DNA from: Leyella stercorea
GTDB taxonomy: Bacteria > Bacteroidota > Bacteroidia > Bacteroidales > Bacteroidaceae
DNA: 64,000 nucleotides
Direction of reading: 5' to 3'
Assembly (NCBI RefSeq): GCF_019052365.1
Contig: NZ_JAHQUY010000006.1
Coordinates: 1 to 64,000, forward strand
Numbering within the stretch: position 1 is the first letter of the stretch; each line of letters begins with the position of its first letter. Below the pieces are notes generated by a model that saw only the letters and a program-made list of their open reading frames with translations, was not told the origin of the DNA and searched no databases. This document shows, piece after piece, positions 33,845 to 42,860 of this stretch. The position numbers and the translations under genes were made by a program.

Positions 33845-34752
33845 TGAGGAACGACCTTCAACTCCTCGAACTGCTCCTAAAAGACCAATCGCTCAGTTCG
33901 CCCGAGAGCAACTCATACATCTCTTGGGCAACTGACGATTACAGCGTTACTGACGCAGACAAAACGGGCGATAACAGCCCGTTTTCGTTTAATGCGCAGA
34001 TAACACCGGAGCTGGTCAGCCACCATCAAGACCTTATACAGCCTCGCATAAAAAAACATCCATCCATGCAGACATCACGCTCGAAAAACCGTGCAGAGGT
34101 CTTCACACCAGCGTGGATATGCAATGCGCAAAACAACCTTGTCGATGAGCAATGGTTCGGCAAGAGAGATGTGTTCAATTCTGAACATATCGACGAGAAC
34201 GGCGAACACGCATGGGTGACATCTCAACAGCCTGTCGTCTTTCCGAAGAACCGCACATGGATGTCATACGTGCGAGCAAGACGCATGGAGATAACCTGCG
34301 GAGAAGGACCTTATCTGGTTTCGCGCTACGACACAACAACGGGAAGACTGATTCCTATTGGTGAACGCATTGGCATGCTCGACCGCAAGTTCCGTATCAT
34401 CAACGAGAACACTCCGTCAGAGCCAACAAAGGCAAATAAGCGCCAATGGATTCGCAAAGCCTACCAAGCACTTCAGTCGGTATACGGCTTCGACAGTCAG
34501 GGCGACAACGTCTTTCTGACGCGCGAGTCTGTATTTCTTTCGTTCTGCGAATACTACACAGAGCGTTGGCACCGACAGCCCCACCGCGACGCCGTCTTGA
34601 AGGCTGCAGAAATCATTTCATGGAATATATGGCAGATGGACGGACTGAACTTCAACGTTCCCAACTCCGACCGCGACGCCGTCATCATGGAATGGCATAA
34701 CGCCGAACCGCTCGACGGCAAGAGAATTGCTTACAAAGACATAGTGAAATAG
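33844..34752 (+). CDS. Restriction-modification-associated protein, methyltransferase-like (subunit M type)
   Basis: The 302 residues match a group often annotated as restriction endonuclease subunit M. EVFTP (85-89, in KNRAEVFTPAWICNAQNN) resembles motif X of N6-adenine methyltransferases, and ITCGEGPYLVSRYD (150-163) resembles the SAM-binding motif I (DPxCGxGxFL). WNIWQMDG (260-267) stands where a catalytic [DNS]PP[YF] would be expected, and no NPPY is present, so it may not be catalytic on its own. No nuclease motif is evident. It overlaps xpt by one base and is 40 bases ahead of the large helicase-methylase gene, with a 14-base palindrome between. Role as specificity, cofactor or nuclease partner is inference. 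Confidence 0.7.
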   Translation: MRNDLQLLELLLKDQSLSSPESNSYISWATDDYSVTDADKTGDNSPFSFNAQITPELVSHHQDLIQPRIKKHPSMQTSRSKNRAEVFTPAWICNAQNNLVDEQWFGKRDVFNSEHIDENGEHAWVTSQQPVVFPKNRTWMSYVRARRMEITCGEGPYLVSRYDTTTGRLIPIGERIGMLDRKFRIINENTPSEPTKANKRQWIRKAYQALQSVYGFDSQGDNVFLTRESVFLSFCEYYTERWHRQPHRDAVLKAAEIISWNIWQMDGLNFNVPNSDRDAVIMEWHNAEPLDGKRIAYKDIVK

Positions 34753-34757
34753 ATATA

Positions 34758-34771
34758 CGACTGAACAGTCG
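34758..34771. repeat. Palindrome between the two restriction-modification-like genes
   Basis: CGACTG-AA-CAGTCG is a perfect 6-bp inverted repeat with two central bases in the 40-base gap. It could be an operator or a small attenuation hairpin; no T-run follows. Confidence 0.5.
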
Positions 34772-34792
34772 CAACTAAAATACTCAACAAGA

Positions 34793-37700
34793 ATGATATC
34801 AACAGAAAGCATAGTATTCCGAGCAGAACAAGAAGAAGCTATAGACTTCACGGTGACGGCTCTGAAACGCTCACGCAAGGTGCTCTGGAATGCAAAGATG
34901 CGCTTCGGTAAGACGCTCTGCGCTATCGAAGTGGCACATCGTCTTGGATACAGACGCACACTCGTACTCACTCATCGCCCTGCTGTGCGACAGGAGTGGT
35001 TCGACTCTATAGAGAAACTGCAACTTGAAGGATGGACATACGGCAGCCGTACAACGTCTGCCATGTCTGAGGACGAGCGAAAGCGTCGTGGCGCGTCGTT
35101 TGCCGAACTTGAGGATGCTGCAAAAGACAAAGACACCCACTACGTCTATTTCGCATCTATGCAGGATTTGCGCTCTTCTAAACGCGTGAACCAGCAGAAG
35201 GGCATTGTGAAGAACGACGACGTGTTCTCGGCAAAGTGGGATTTCCTTATCGTCGACGAGGCACATGAGGGCATCACCACACGCCTCGGCAACGATGTTA
35301 TAGCCGAACTGCAGAAGCGTCGCAGCATGCGCACGCTCTATCTCTCGGGCACACCATATAGTATACGCCAGAACTTCGACACCGCAGACGTATACAACTG
35401 GGACTATTGCATGGAGCAACGTGCAAAGGAGCAGTGGGACAGCTCTGCTGCCGGCACGCCTAACCCGTACGCTAACATGGCGCGAATGAACATCTTAACT
35501 TACAATCTGCGCAACACATTCGCTCCTTATTTCCTTACAGACAACGAGGGCTTCAACTTCGCAGAATTCTTCCGTGTTGACGAGGCTCAGATGTGCTTCG
35601 TGCATGAAGCCGACGTAAGAAAGTTCGTCAGCCTTCTCGCTACAGCTCCTCAGTATCCGTTCGCTAACGAGGCGCTGAGCCAGTCGCTCTGCCACACATT
35701 ATGGTATATGCCGGGTGTGAATGCAGCGCGTTGTCTTGCGCAGATACTCACAGAGCAGACTGCCGAGAATCCGTTCCGCGGCTATAAGGTTATTAATGTA
35801 GCAGGCGACGGAGTATCTTCGCAGACTTCCCCGCTTGAGGAAGTGAAGACGGCTATCAGCAGCAACGAACGCACCATCACTCTCTCTTGCGGACGTCTCA
35901 CAACGGGTGTTTCCATACCCGAATGGACAGCCGTGTTTATGCTCGCAGGTTCAGCCGAAACGGGTTGCGCCCACTACTTCCAGACCATTTTCCGTTGCCA
36001 GAGTCCGTATCGTGAGGGCATGAAAGCCGAATGCTACACCTTCGACTTCTCGCCTGTTAGAACACTCACAGCCATCGACCAGTATATCAGCAACAACATT
36101 GCTACGACCGATCACGAAGCACGCGTGCAGAAGCTCACCGAGTTCCTTCACTACTGCCCCACCATCATCGTAGACGGAGGCAAGCGCAACCAGATTGATA
36201 CAGAAACGTTCATTCGCTATATCAACACCTCATACTCTACAAGCCTCATCCGCAATGGCTTCCACGGCGACTGTCTGTATACCGATTTGAACAATCTCGG
36301 CAAGAACGACATACGCCTTCTCGAAGAAGTGGCAGAGGCAATGGCTAATGCGGTGCTCGAGGAGCGCCGACAGAGAAGCAACGACATTCAGGCAGCAAAG
36401 AAGCCGGCGAAGAAGGCTAAGATCAAGGCTGCTGAAAACGCAGAAAAGCAGAACGAGGCGACAGCCACTCAGTCGAGAGAGGCTGCAGCTATGGCACGCC
36501 TCACCCCACGCCAGCGAGCAATAGCCATATTGAGCCAGATATCCACCCGCTTCCCTATCATGATTTACGGCACGGTGGACAACATCGAGGGTCTGACCAT
36601 CGACTCATTTCTGCGTAACATCGACGCCGAATCGTGGCGCCATTTCATGCCGCGCGGCATCACCATGCAGCTCTTCAAGCGCCTTAAGCACCTCTACCGC
36701 GAAGACATCTTCGTGGCCACAGCCAAGGCTATCGTTGCACGCCTGCGCCATGCCGACACACTTGCGCCGGACGAGCGTGTGGCTGAGATTGCAAACATCC
36801 TCTCCGACTTCTCTTACCCCGACCGCGAGACCATTCTCACTCCGTGGAACGTCGTCAACCGTCATCTCTCCGACACGCTCGGCGGCTACTGCTTCTTCGA
36901 CGACAAGTTTGAGAAGCCGCTCGCGCAGACACGCTTCGTATACAACGAGGGCGTAACAAACCGCACGCTGATGAATCCGAACGCACAAATCCTCGACATC
37001 TGCTCGAAGACGGGCCTCTACTCGCTCTACGTTGCCTACTCTTTATATAAGGTGCGTAGCAGCCAGTCGCAGGGTCTATTCGACATGCTGTCAGACCAGG
37101 AGTCATGCTCCATGTGGAAAGAGGTTGTTGAGCATAACGTGTTTGCTGTCTGCAAGACTGCCATGGCGGCATGTATCACACGCCGCACACTCGTAGGCTT
37201 CGACAACGACGTGAAGCCCAACATCATCACCATACCCGACCTCAACAGTCAGGTGATTGTGTACAAGACGAAACTTGCCAACACCCTCTGCGACCCACGT
37301 AACTATCCAAATACAAGCACAAACCAGAAAATGAAATTCGACGCAATCATAGGCAATCCGCCCTATCAGATGAATATCGGCGAGAAGAAAGACAACTACG
37401 GCATACCGCTCTACAACCAGTTTGTGGACATTGCCCGCCAGATACGCCCGCAATTCATCACGATGATAACGCCTTCAAGATGGTTTACCGGCGGACGCGG
37501 ACTAGACCAATTCCGCCAGTCGATGCTTGGCGACACGCACATTCGTGCCATCTTCGACTATGTAGATTCTAAGGATTGCTTCCCTACTGTCGATATCTCT
37601 GGCGGTGTGAGCTACTTCCTGTGGGACGCTAAGCACAAGACCAACTGCCAGTTTACGAACCACTTCGGCGGCAACTCAAACACGCTGCCTCGCAAGCTCG

Positions 37701-38338
37701 ACGAGTTCAATATCTTCGTGCGCAACAATGGTGCGCTTTCGCTCATCCACAAAGTGAAGGCCATGTCGAAGACCATGCTCAACGCGCAGATAAGTCCGCA
37801 GACTCCGTTCGGCTTCGTGTCTACATACCGCGGCACAGCGCAACCAGAAACTGACCCAACAGCCGTAATGCTGAAGTCGTCGGGCGATGCGTCGTACGTG
37901 CTGCGCGAGGACATCAAGAAAAATCAGCAATGGGTTGACCTACACAAGGTGATCTTCTCGAAGGCTACCTGCGAGCATGCCGGCACACCCGACCGTAACG
38001 GACAGTATCGTGTGCTCTCGGCTCTCGCCATCCTGCAACCACAATGTGTCTGCACGCAGAGCTATCTTGTAGCCGGCGCTTACGCCACAGCCGAAGAGGC
38101 TGAAAACCTGCTCACATATCTGAAGACAAAGTTTGTGCGCTACCTCATCCTGCAGACTATCACTTCGCAGGACCTCTCGCCGGAGAAGTTCATGTTTGTG
38201 CCGCTGCAGGACTTCACGAGCAAGTCGGATATAAACTGGAGTGCTGCTGTTGAAGAGATAGACAAGCAGCTTTACGAGAAATATAGTGTTGACGAGGCGG
38301 AAAGAAGCCTTATCGAAAACACTATTAAGGAGATGTAA
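34793..38338 (+). CDS. SF2 helicase fused to N6-adenine DNA methyltransferase
   Basis: The 1181 residues hold an SF2 translocase (about 1-470): Walker A NAKMRFGKT (33-41), DEAH (155-158), SGTP (185-188) and a motif V-VI region CGRLTTGVSIPEW and HYFQTIFRCQSP. A Lys/Ala-rich linker (about 530-565) leads to a helical region and then a methyltransferase: TPWNVVNRHL (motif X-like, 683-692), ILDICSKTGLY (motif I, 733-743) and IIGNPPYQMN (motif IV, 852-861). Residues beyond about 950 may recognise the target. The domain order resembles type ISP enzymes such as LlaGI, but the N-terminal Mrr nuclease is absent. Likely a phage-defence or modification protein; the restriction activity is unproven. It follows the subunit M-like gene. 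Confidence 0.82.
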   Translation: MISTESIVFRAEQEEAIDFTVTALKRSRKVLWNAKMRFGKTLCAIEVAHRLGYRRTLVLTHRPAVRQEWFDSIEKLQLEGWTYGSRTTSAMSEDERKRRGASFAELEDAAKDKDTHYVYFASMQDLRSSKRVNQQKGIVKNDDVFSAKWDFLIVDEAHEGITTRLGNDVIAELQKRRSMRTLYLSGTPYSIRQNFDTADVYNWDYCMEQRAKEQWDSSAAGTPNPYANMARMNILTYNLRNTFAPYFLTDNEGFNFAEFFRVDEAQMCFVHEADVRKFVSLLATAPQYPFANEALSQSLCHTLWYMPGVNAARCLAQILTEQTAENPFRGYKVINVAGDGVSSQTSPLEEVKTAISSNERTITLSCGRLTTGVSIPEWTAVFMLAGSAETGCAHYFQTIFRCQSPYREGMKAECYTFDFSPVRTLTAIDQYISNNIATTDHEARVQKLTEFLHYCPTIIVDGGKRNQIDTETFIRYINTSYSTSLIRNGFHGDCLYTDLNNLGKNDIRLLEEVAEAMANAVLEERRQRSNDIQAAKKPAKKAKIKAAENAEKQNEATATQSREAAAMARLTPRQRAIAILSQISTRFPIMIYGTVDNIEGLTIDSFLRNIDAESWRHFMPRGITMQLFKRLKHLYREDIFVATAKAIVARLRHADTLAPDERVAEIANILSDFSYPDRETILTPWNVVNRHLSDTLGGYCFFDDKFEKPLAQTRFVYNEGVTNRTLMNPNAQILDICSKTGLYSLYVAYSLYKVRSSQSQGLFDMLSDQESCSMWKEVVEHNVFAVCKTAMAACITRRTLVGFDNDVKPNIITIPDLNSQVIVYKTKLANTLCDPRNYPNTSTNQKMKFDAIIGNPPYQMNIGEKKDNYGIPLYNQFVDIARQIRPQFITMITPSRWFTGGRGLDQFRQSMLGDTHIRAIFDYVDSKDCFPTVDISGGVSYFLWDAKHKTNCQFTNHFGGNSNTLPRKLDEFNIFVRNNGALSLIHKVKAMSKTMLNAQISPQTPFGFVSTYRGTAQPETDPTAVMLKSSGDASYVLREDIKKNQQWVDLHKVIFSKATCEHAGTPDRNGQYRVLSALAILQPQCVCTQSYLVAGAYATAEEAENLLTYLKTKFVRYLILQTITSQDLSPEKFMFVPLQDFTSKSDINWSAAVEEIDKQLYEKYSVDEAERSLIENTIKEM

Positions 38339-38350
38339 AGTTATCGGATA

Positions 38351-38439
38351 CCGAACGCCGCCCGATCGGACTGCGAACGCAACCCAATCGGGCGGCGGAC
38401 GCAATCCGATCGGGCGGCGTTCGGTGTACGATGACTTTT
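38351..38439 (-). repeat. 22-base-period repeat with a 20-bp inverted repeat (copy 2)
   Basis: Starting 12 bases after the helicase-methylase stop, the minus strand reads AAAAGTCATCGT (38439-38428) and then about three 22-base units of the type CCGAACGCCGCCCGATCGG plus ATT. It is the same element as at 8417-8508 in the opposite orientation. In addition, 38351-38370 and 38405-38424 are exact 20-base reverse complements with a 34-base loop, which might end transcription of the upstream gene. Confidence 0.85.
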
Positions 38440-38475
38440 CTTAAGCTAAGCAATAACAATCGGTGGGCTTAGCTT

Positions 38476-39201
38476 TTATGCTTCGTCAGAATAAAGATTG
38501 TTCACATCAAGAATGTTAAGTTCAAAAGCCTTAACAACAAGACGTGTTGCGTTTACTCCCATACCGCCATTGCCGTTAGGGAACAAGCGCTGCACCAGTT
38601 CGTTTTGTCTTTTCTCCAGACTCTTCACGCCGAACGGCATTGTGCGCAACTGCGAAATCTGGTCTTTCGTGTAACCTAAAGCCAAATGGCGCAGGAAACG
38701 CTCGTCGTATTCGTCAATCTCATAGCGTATCAGAACCTCCTGATGATCCATCTGCTGCTGTATTGTGTCGCAAAACTTGTCCACTATCTTCTTGAGTATG
38801 GGCTGGTTGAACACATATTTCTTGCCGTTCATCACGCTCAAAACATCGTCGCGGGTGAGCAGCTCGCCACTCTTAAGGATGATGCCGTCGCAATGGGCGT
38901 GCAGAGCGTCCACCCACAACTGCTCGTTGAGTATCTCGCCGGTGAAGATGAGCACCTTCACGTCCTTGTGTTCCGCCTTCAGTTTCTTGCAGATTTCGAC
39001 GCCGATGGTTGTGCTGCCGCCCAGTCCGAGGTCGAGCAGCACGAGGTCGGGCTTGCTTGAAGCGAAAACTTCCCAAAACGAATCCTCAGAGTTAGCCGTA
39101 GCTATAATCTCAGCCTCCGGCACCTCGCTATGCAGAAGACCTTCCGTGCCCTTCAGTTCGAGCAGCACGTCCTCCACTATTATAACTTTAAACTTTTCCA
39201 T
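38476..39201 (-). CDS. Response regulator with C-terminal LuxR-like domain
   Basis: The receiver domain (about 1-125) has the acidic pair E10/D11, the phosphoacceptor D57 in LVLLDLGLGG, T in LIFTGE and K in GIILKSGELL. The C-terminal part (about 165-240) contains FLRHLALGYTKDQISQLRT, which looks like a LuxR-type helix-turn-helix. The 241 residues begin at ATG 39201, chosen because the receiver starts there; the longer frame lacks homology. The start lies 22 bases inside the end of the kinase gene, showing translational coupling with its partner. Confidence 0.85.
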   Translation of the reverse strand: MEKFKVIIVEDVLLELKGTEGLLHSEVPEAEIIATANSEDSFWEVFASSKPDLVLLDLGLGGSTTIGVEICKKLKAEHKDVKVLIFTGEILNEQLWVDALHAHCDGIILKSGELLTRDDVLSVMNGKKYVFNQPILKKIVDKFCDTIQQQMDHQEVLIRYEIDEYDERFLRHLALGYTKDQISQLRTMPFGVKSLEKRQNELVQRLFPNGNGGMGVNATRLVVKAFELNILDVNNLYSDEA

Positions 39202-42200
39202 ATATCTTGCTTTATATAAATTACTATTATTGATGTTCCTTCTTTTGTGCGCTTTGTCTCCACGCCGCAACCGCGTGCACGGTAATACTCGCCCATGTCG
39301 CGCATAATCTGGCAGAGCACGAGGTAGTCGTACGTAGACTGCGGATTGCTCTCCGTCGGATATTGCGTGTCGAGATTGAAGATCAGCTTTATGTATCCGT
39401 TAGCGGCGTCCGTCTCTGAACGCTTCGGCGGCTTGCCTCCGTTAGCCCGTTTCAGCAATACGAGCACGTAACGCATCGCTACACTCGGCTCAAACGAAGA
39501 CATCGCCTGCGCCACCTGAACGGTCTGGCTGAGCAGCGTTGTATACATAGTCTCGTAGTAGGACGCTATCTCATCGAGCGTAGCCAGCATTTCCTTTTCA
39601 GACATCTGAGCGTTGCCGCTACGAGCCTGCAATATCTGCTTCAGACGCGAGGGATAGAACATCGTCTCGTGCTTCAGCGTAGAAAGTCGGTTGTCCAGAA
39701 TATTATTGATGACGTAAAGGCGGTCGCGGTTGACGGTGATGCGTTTGGTGTCCTCCTCAAGCACTACCAGTTGCTGCTCCATCGAAGCCGTCTTGTTCAC
39801 ATCCTCTGCAAGCACACCGCAGATACGCTCCACGATGTCTGATATGAGCGTGGTGTTCTTGCCCATCACCGCTATCTGTTTCGGAATCTTTATATCGTTC
39901 TTCCACAACGCTCTTATCTGCCTCATCTTCACATGCGACGAGAGCGTGTCCGACTGCAACAGGTCGTTTATCTGCCCGATGCGTTCTATGCACGAGTTGT
40001 AGAAGCGCTTGTGGCGATAGTAGAGGAAGTAGTAGGCGGGGAAAACGGCAAGCAACAACAGTACAAGCAGCACGATAGCCACGTTGCGGTTGTTCTCTGC
40101 CCGCTGCATCTTCTGCACATAGGTGGCTATAGAACGGTCGGCACTACTCTCGCGGAATAGTTTCGTGAACACCTGATTGTTGTACGTGTACAAGTCAATA
40201 TCGTGCACGGCAAGTGCTGCCACCGCCACCTCGTTGCGCAGGGCGAGAAGCATGCTGTAGTCCATGCCCACGCTGTCGCGGAACCACTTCAGTTCGATGG
40301 CGTCGTCAGCATCCGCACCTTTAAGCAGCATGCCGCGCTCGCCGTTGCCAATAAGCAGGCTGTCGGCGAACAAGCGGTTGAGCACTCGCACGCAACTGTC
40401 AGAGAGTTGAAGCGTGCGCTGATAGTTGCCCGCTACATTATAATAATATATACTGTCTACGAGCGAGTCGGCTTGGCGTGTACGTTCGCTTTCGTTTATC
40501 ACTTTTCCCGTCGGCACTGGCTTGGTGCACGAGCTGAGCACGCCAAGGAACAAGGCGCAAAGCATGAGAGCCTTCTTCACACCCTTTGGCAGTCGGAAGA
40601 AGACGCGACTACCCTTGCCCACTTCGCTCTCGGCCTCTATAGAGCAGACGCTGAAGAACGAACTCATCTTCTTGTACTTCTCTATGATACCCTTGCAGTT
40701 GAGGAGTCCGAAGCCATGTCCGCCCTCCTTTGTCGTGTCGTTGGAGTCGGTGATATAGCGTGGCTTGAAGAGTGAAGCGAGCTGTGCCTCGTCCATTCCC
40801 TTGCCGCTGTCTTTCACAGACACCTCTACATAATCGTCGGTCTCGACGGCATAGACGTCAATGCTTCCGCCGTTCGGCGTGAAGCGGCGTGCGTTCTCGG
40901 CAATGGTGTTGAGCATGAAGAGCGTCAGCACCTTGTCTGCTTTGACGACACTGTGGGTTGGAGAAATGTTGAGCCTGATGCCGTGGAGTTTGTATTCGAT
41001 GTCGCTACTGCGGAGTGTGTCGAACAAGGCTTGCAGCTCGAAGCTCTCTATGCGCAGCACTATCTCGCCTTGCTTCAGTTTCACCCAATCGGTAAGCCGC
41101 TCATTGGTCTGCTCGATAGAAGACGCCAGCTGACCGATGTACTCGTAACGGAGGTTGCGCTGCTCGTCGGTCTCTTTGTCAGACGAAAGCATCTTCACCT
41201 CATGTAGCATACGATTGATGAGCGGAGCTACCGAGGATGCCAGCGACACCTTTGCGCGTTGCTCTATGTTCTTCTCAAGATAATGCTCGTACTGGTTCTG
41301 AAGGATGGCTATCTGCTCGCGCATTTCCTCGTAGCGTTCCTCGGTCTGTTCGTAATAGTCGGAACGCGTTTTCTGCCAATCGTTGAGCGGCTGCAGCAGA
41401 CTGTCTATCGGGAAGCTGGCAGCTTCCTTCTTGGTCTTATAGATGAAGAACGCCATTGCCACAATGAGCAAGATGATGGCTACAATAACGATAGCGATCA
41501 TGATGTCCTGCTTGCGCAGCGACGAGTCGAGCTGCTCGGCACGTGCCTCAAGCATACGGTCCTGGCGTGTGTACTCCTGCATGTCGAGATAGATATTGCG
41601 GTTGTAGTCGCTCAGCTTCTTGTTGTCGAGTGCGGAATAGACAATAGACATCTGCTCGCGTATGGAGGCAACGAGGTCGGGAGCAGCGTTTATGGTGGTG
41701 TCGTTGGCAATGGCATTATTAAGGCAGATAAGCGCCGACTTGTTGTCGCCCACCTTGAAGAAAGCCTCCGACAATGTGCGCCATGCGCCTGCAATCTGAT
41801 AGACATCGCCATACTTACGGAACAAATCTAAAGCTCGCTCCGCAAGGTTGCCGGCAAGCAACGTGTCGGGCATATAGTCGACATTGAGAAAGTTAATCTC
41901 GGGGCGATAGTTCTTCAAGAGAAACTCACGCTTGCTCTCGTCCTGCAGTTTCTCGCTCAATGCCTGCATCGAGTTAGCCTCCCAATAGGTATAACCGCAT
42001 TGGCGCGCAAGCATGTAGCAACGTATGAGGTAGTTGAACTCCGTGCGCAGTATCTTATCGTGCTGTCTGCCCAGCAATATTCCGCCAGAGCCAACATTAT
42101 AATAGAACGTGAGCAACTGCGGCATATCGCTCATCAACAGCGCATCTTCCTCGATGCTCAGCACTGCCTCCGACGCTCCGCGCGGCTGTCCGATATAATA

Positions 42201-42710
42201 CAAATAGGTGGAGAGCACAATCCAATACTCCGAACGGGCGTAGACAAAACGCTTGCGGTCGGCAGCCGACAGACTGGCGTACTCCTTCTCAATCTGCTCC
42301 ATGTGCTGCAGGGCGTAATGACGCTCGTGATAGAAGTTCTTGTTCTGCGACTTGCGCTGGCAAAGACGCATCAGCTGCACACGACTAATCATCAGTTCTA
42401 TTTCGTCGTCGGCATTTTCTACGACCTCGTCGAGTATTCGCTCGGCTTCTGCGTATTGCATCTTTGCGATGTAGTAGAAAGCCATGTCGTTCATGGCGTG
42501 AGCCCATTCCTTTGATTCAAAAGACGCCAACGACAAAGCCTTCCCTGCATATACCTTTGTCGAATCCAAGCTCTTATAATGCGCTTCGTATGATTTCTCG
42601 TTCAAAGCTACTACCTTTCCATCATTGGAGGCTGAACACGACGCTATAAGCATGACCAAACAAACGAGCCATGCTACAACGGCAATATATCGGGATTTGA
42701 ATATTTTCAT
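39180..42710 (-). CDS. Fused sensor histidine kinase with lipoprotein start (DUF5112/DUF5113-like)
   Basis: The 1176 residues begin with a lipoprotein signal (IASC, C25), followed by periplasmic TPR-like helices (about 30-395), a membrane helix (403-423), a coiled coil (about 440-480), a dimerisation region with a possible phosphoacceptor H503 (MLHEVKML) and a kinase ATP domain: N-box LNTIAENARRF (600-610), DSGKGM (634-639), GGHGFGL (663-669). Where a kinase should end, a second lipoprotein-like signal follows (713-728, GVLSSC), then another periplasmic section, a membrane helix (877-898) and a long helical cytoplasmic tail without kinase motifs. ATG at 42710 is fixed by the signal peptide. 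It is coupled to the response regulator. The DUF names come from memory of the layout. Confidence 0.82.
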   Translation of the reverse strand: MKIFKSRYIAVVAWLVCLVMLIASCSASNDGKVVALNEKSYEAHYKSLDSTKVYAGKALSLASFESKEWAHAMNDMAFYYIAKMQYAEAERILDEVVENADDEIELMISRVQLMRLCQRKSQNKNFYHERHYALQHMEQIEKEYASLSAADRKRFVYARSEYWIVLSTYLYYIGQPRGASEAVLSIEEDALLMSDMPQLLTFYYNVGSGGILLGRQHDKILRTEFNYLIRCYMLARQCGYTYWEANSMQALSEKLQDESKREFLLKNYRPEINFLNVDYMPDTLLAGNLAERALDLFRKYGDVYQIAGAWRTLSEAFFKVGDNKSALICLNNAIANDTTINAAPDLVASIREQMSIVYSALDNKKLSDYNRNIYLDMQEYTRQDRMLEARAEQLDSSLRKQDIMIAIVIVAIILLIVAMAFFIYKTKKEAASFPIDSLLQPLNDWQKTRSDYYEQTEERYEEMREQIAILQNQYEHYLEKNIEQRAKVSLASSVAPLINRMLHEVKMLSSDKETDEQRNLRYEYIGQLASSIEQTNERLTDWVKLKQGEIVLRIESFELQALFDTLRSSDIEYKLHGIRLNISPTHSVVKADKVLTLFMLNTIAENARRFTPNGGSIDVYAVETDDYVEVSVKDSGKGMDEAQLASLFKPRYITDSNDTTKEGGHGFGLLNCKGIIEKYKKMSSFFSVCSIEAESEVGKGSRVFFRLPKGVKKALMLCALFLGVLSSCTKPVPTGKVINESERTRQADSLVDSIYYYNVAGNYQRTLQLSDSCVRVLNRLFADSLLIGNGERGMLLKGADADDAIELKWFRDSVGMDYSMLLALRNEVAVAALAVHDIDLYTYNNQVFTKLFRESSADRSIATYVQKMQRAENNRNVAIVLLVLLLLAVFPAYYFLYYRHKRFYNSCIERIGQINDLLQSDTLSSHVKMRQIRALWKNDIKIPKQIAVMGKNTTLISDIVERICGVLAEDVNKTASMEQQLVVLEEDTKRITVNRDRLYVINNILDNRLSTLKHETMFYPSRLKQILQARSGNAQMSEKEMLATLDEIASYYETMYTTLLSQTVQVAQAMSSFEPSVAMRYVLVLLKRANGGKPPKRSETDAANGYIKLIFNLDTQYPTESNPQSTYDYLVLCQIMRDMGEYYRARGCGVETKRTKEGTSIIVIYIKQDIWKSLKL

Positions 42711-42728
42711 AGGCCAAATATTTAAATA

Positions 42729-42736
42729 CAAAAGTA
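42729..42736 (-). promoter_or_regulatory. -7 promoter element of the kinase/regulator operon
   Basis: The minus strand reads TACTTTTG, 19 bases from the ATG at 42710. It matches TAnnTTTG; no TTTG box lies at the expected spacing. Confidence 0.5.
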
Positions 42737-42754
42737 TACAAAAAACTCCATTTA

Positions 42755-42786
42755 CTTGCACACTCCGAAATAAAACTTTAACTTTG
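42755..42786 (+). promoter_or_regulatory. Promoter of the M18 aminopeptidase gene
   Basis: CTTG (42755-42758), 20 bases, TAACTTTG (42779-42786). The -7 element is exact and the -33 box has one mismatch. Start codon is at 42861. Confidence 0.65.
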
Positions 42787-42860
42787 AAACGCTATATTAT
42801 GTAGCTACCAAATTACGCCCTACAGTATTCAACATTATTCACGTAATAAAACAAACGACA

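Noticed and set aside
33844..38338. A classical type I or type III restriction system
   Set aside because: There is no separate HsdS-like specificity gene, no type III Mod/Res pair, and methylase and helicase are in one chain.
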